From contig KL571306.1 in the NCBI GenBank assembly GCA_000715855.1, positions 15,625 through 23,075 on the forward strand: 7,451 nt of DNA. The letters run 5' to 3'. Of the stretch, positions 6,240 through 7,451 are shown piece after piece (position 1 is the stretch's first letter; each line of letters starts with the position of its first letter). This stretch comes from Actinoplanes liguriensis. GTDB lineage: Bacteria; Actinomycetota; Actinomycetes; Mycobacteriales; Micromonosporaceae. Under the pieces are notes generated by a model that did no database searches, was not told where the DNA came from, and saw nothing but the letters and a program-made list of their open reading frames with translations. Both the position numbers and the translations under genes were made by a program.

Positions 6240-7451
6240 GTGTCAGAGGCATTGATCGACCTCGGTGTGGTGCGGGACGAGCCGGTGGCGATCCCGCCGG
6301 CGCCCCGGCATCGATACCGGCCGCTCGTCGCCGTCGTCGCGATCGCGCTGCTGGTGCTGCTCGGCGGGGCCGCGCCGTGGCCGAGGGCGGAACTCCCGGT
6401 GAGCGTGCCGGCCGAGATCGAGGGCCGGGTGGTGGTGCGGGCGGACCGGCTCTTCGTGATCGACGCCGTGCGGGAGAATCGGCAGGTCGTCCACGCGTAC
6501 TCGCTGCCGGACGTGCGACCGCTCTTCGAGCAGCCGGTGACCGTCTCCGGGAGATCATCGACGTCCGCCCGGTCTCGGACGACCTGCTGCTCGTCGAGGA
6601 GCGCAGCTACACCGGCGCCGCGCGGAGCATCATCGCGATCCGGCCCGGGGTGGCCGAGCCGCTCTGGCGGCAGGCGGGCGTCCTCTGGCGGCAGGCGGGC
6701 GTCCTGGTCGGCGTCGCGCCCGGCGGCCCGGCGGTGTTCGGCGCGGACACGCTGATCGGGGCCGACGCGATGGAGCCGGTCGAGTGGCGCGGGGTGGACC
6801 TGACGACCGGCGCGACCCGGTGGAGCGTCCCGAAGGCGGCCGGTGAGCAGGCCGCGCCGGACTCGCTGGGTGGCGATCCGCGGCTGCTCTACGTGCTCCG
6901 GGACGGGCGGTTGACCGCGTACGACACCCGCGACGGGCACCCGGCGGCCGAGGTGGCGCTGCCCGGGTTGCGGCCGTCGTCGGCGGTGCTGTGGCCGCTC
7001 GACCGGAGCGTCCTGGTCAGCAGCGCGGCGACCGGCACCACGGTCTTCGGCGAGGGGCCCGGCCTGGTCCCGTCGGCGCACTCCGCCCGCGGCCTGGGTG
7101 ACTACCTGACCGGGTACGACTGCGGGGGTCTGATCTGCGCGTACGCCGCGGGCGGCGACCTGACCGGGATCGACCCGCGGACGCTGGCCCCGGCCTGGTC
7201 GGTGGAGCGGGCCGCGTATTCGATGTGGCTGGACGGCTACGTGTTCGCCATCGACCAGGACTCCCCGCAGCCCCGGATCCGGCGGACCGACCCGGTGACC
7301 GGCCGCGCGGCCGGTCAGCTCGACGGCTGGACGCTCGCCGCCGGGACGGGCGACAGCGTCTACCTCCGGCGCCAGGAGGGCGGCCGGACCTGGTTCGGGG
7401 TGCTGGACCCGGCCCGGCTCGAGGTCCGCCCGCTCGTGGCCGCCGACGGCG
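6240..7451 (+). CDS. Membrane-anchored PQQ-like beta-propeller protein (propeller 3), frameshifted, 3' end outside window
   Basis: This is the third paralogue, function unknown. GTG 6240 opens MSEALIDLGV, repeating the [VL]I[DE]L motif of its neighbours. A helix follows at about residues 29-42 and then GGAAP as in propeller 2. The first 104 residues end at SG (codon 6549). The frame then slips: coding sense continues from GAG 6551 as EIIDVRPVSDDLLLVEE and stays open for 300 codons to the window edge. One extra G in the run 6549-6551 would restore a single frame. Later features include LWRQAGV repeated twice, GVDLTTGATRW, AYDTRDG, a C-x4-C pair (codons 7121 and 7136) and RTDPVTG. By comparison with propeller 1, only about 30 residues lie beyond the window. 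Without the correction the first frame ends at 6755. A sequencing error is more likely than real decay, because the downstream frame is long and clean. Confidence 0.7.
6662..6703 (+). repeat. Exact 21-bp tandem duplication in propeller 3
   Basis: Two identical 21-bp units encode LWRQAGV twice in a row, in frame with the downstream reading of propeller 3. Perfect identity, including third codon positions, means either very recent slippage or an assembly or sequencing error. Propellers 1 and 2 show no equivalent doubling. Confidence 0.9.

Noticed and set aside
1..7451. CRISPR arrays, tRNA or rRNA genes, or a mobile-element or defence island
   Set aside because: No spaced repeats, RNA gene signatures, transposase, integrase or defence motifs are visible. 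The only repeats are the short tandem ones listed.

Overview
The window comes from a very GC-rich actinobacterial chromosome. Codon third positions are almost all G or C, GTG starts occur, and the Dxs and C4-dicarboxylate carrier sequences look actinobacterial. A Micromonosporaceae-type organism such as Actinoplanes is my best guess, but this is an inference from style and content.

Layout: a DctA-type C4-dicarboxylate/cation symporter lies on the minus strand (40-1416). It is divergent, across a 150-bp intergenic region, from dxs on the plus strand (1567-3492), the first enzyme of the MEP isoprenoid pathway. That intergenic region holds a good CRP/FNR-type palindrome (1437-1452) and candidate promoters for both genes. 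Downstream of dxs, on the same strand, are three tandem paralogous genes (3540-4862, 4924-6230, 6240 to beyond the window end). Each encodes a membrane-anchored protein with a short cytoplasmic N-terminus, one transmembrane helix and an extracytoplasmic PQQ-like (WD-like) beta-propeller. The three share an N-terminal [VL]I[DE]L motif and a C-x4-C cysteine pair. The first two also share a C-terminal cysteine pair; the third runs off the window before that point. Their function is unknown.

Data quality: the second propeller gene is broken at 5671-5688 by an exact 18-base match to the Nextera/Tn5 mosaic-end adapter (protein signature DVYKRQ). About a dozen codons appear to be missing there, and the reading frame changes across the join. 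This is almost certainly an assembly artefact, not biology. The third propeller gene has a one-base frameshift in a G run (6549-6551) and an exact 21-bp tandem duplication (6662-6703); both could also be sequence errors. Anyone using this locus should repair it before drawing evolutionary conclusions.

The transporter and dxs have no obvious functional link to the propeller cluster. The most interesting biology is the tandem propeller family, and the frequent TANNNT-N6-start arrangement that suggests leaderless transcripts.
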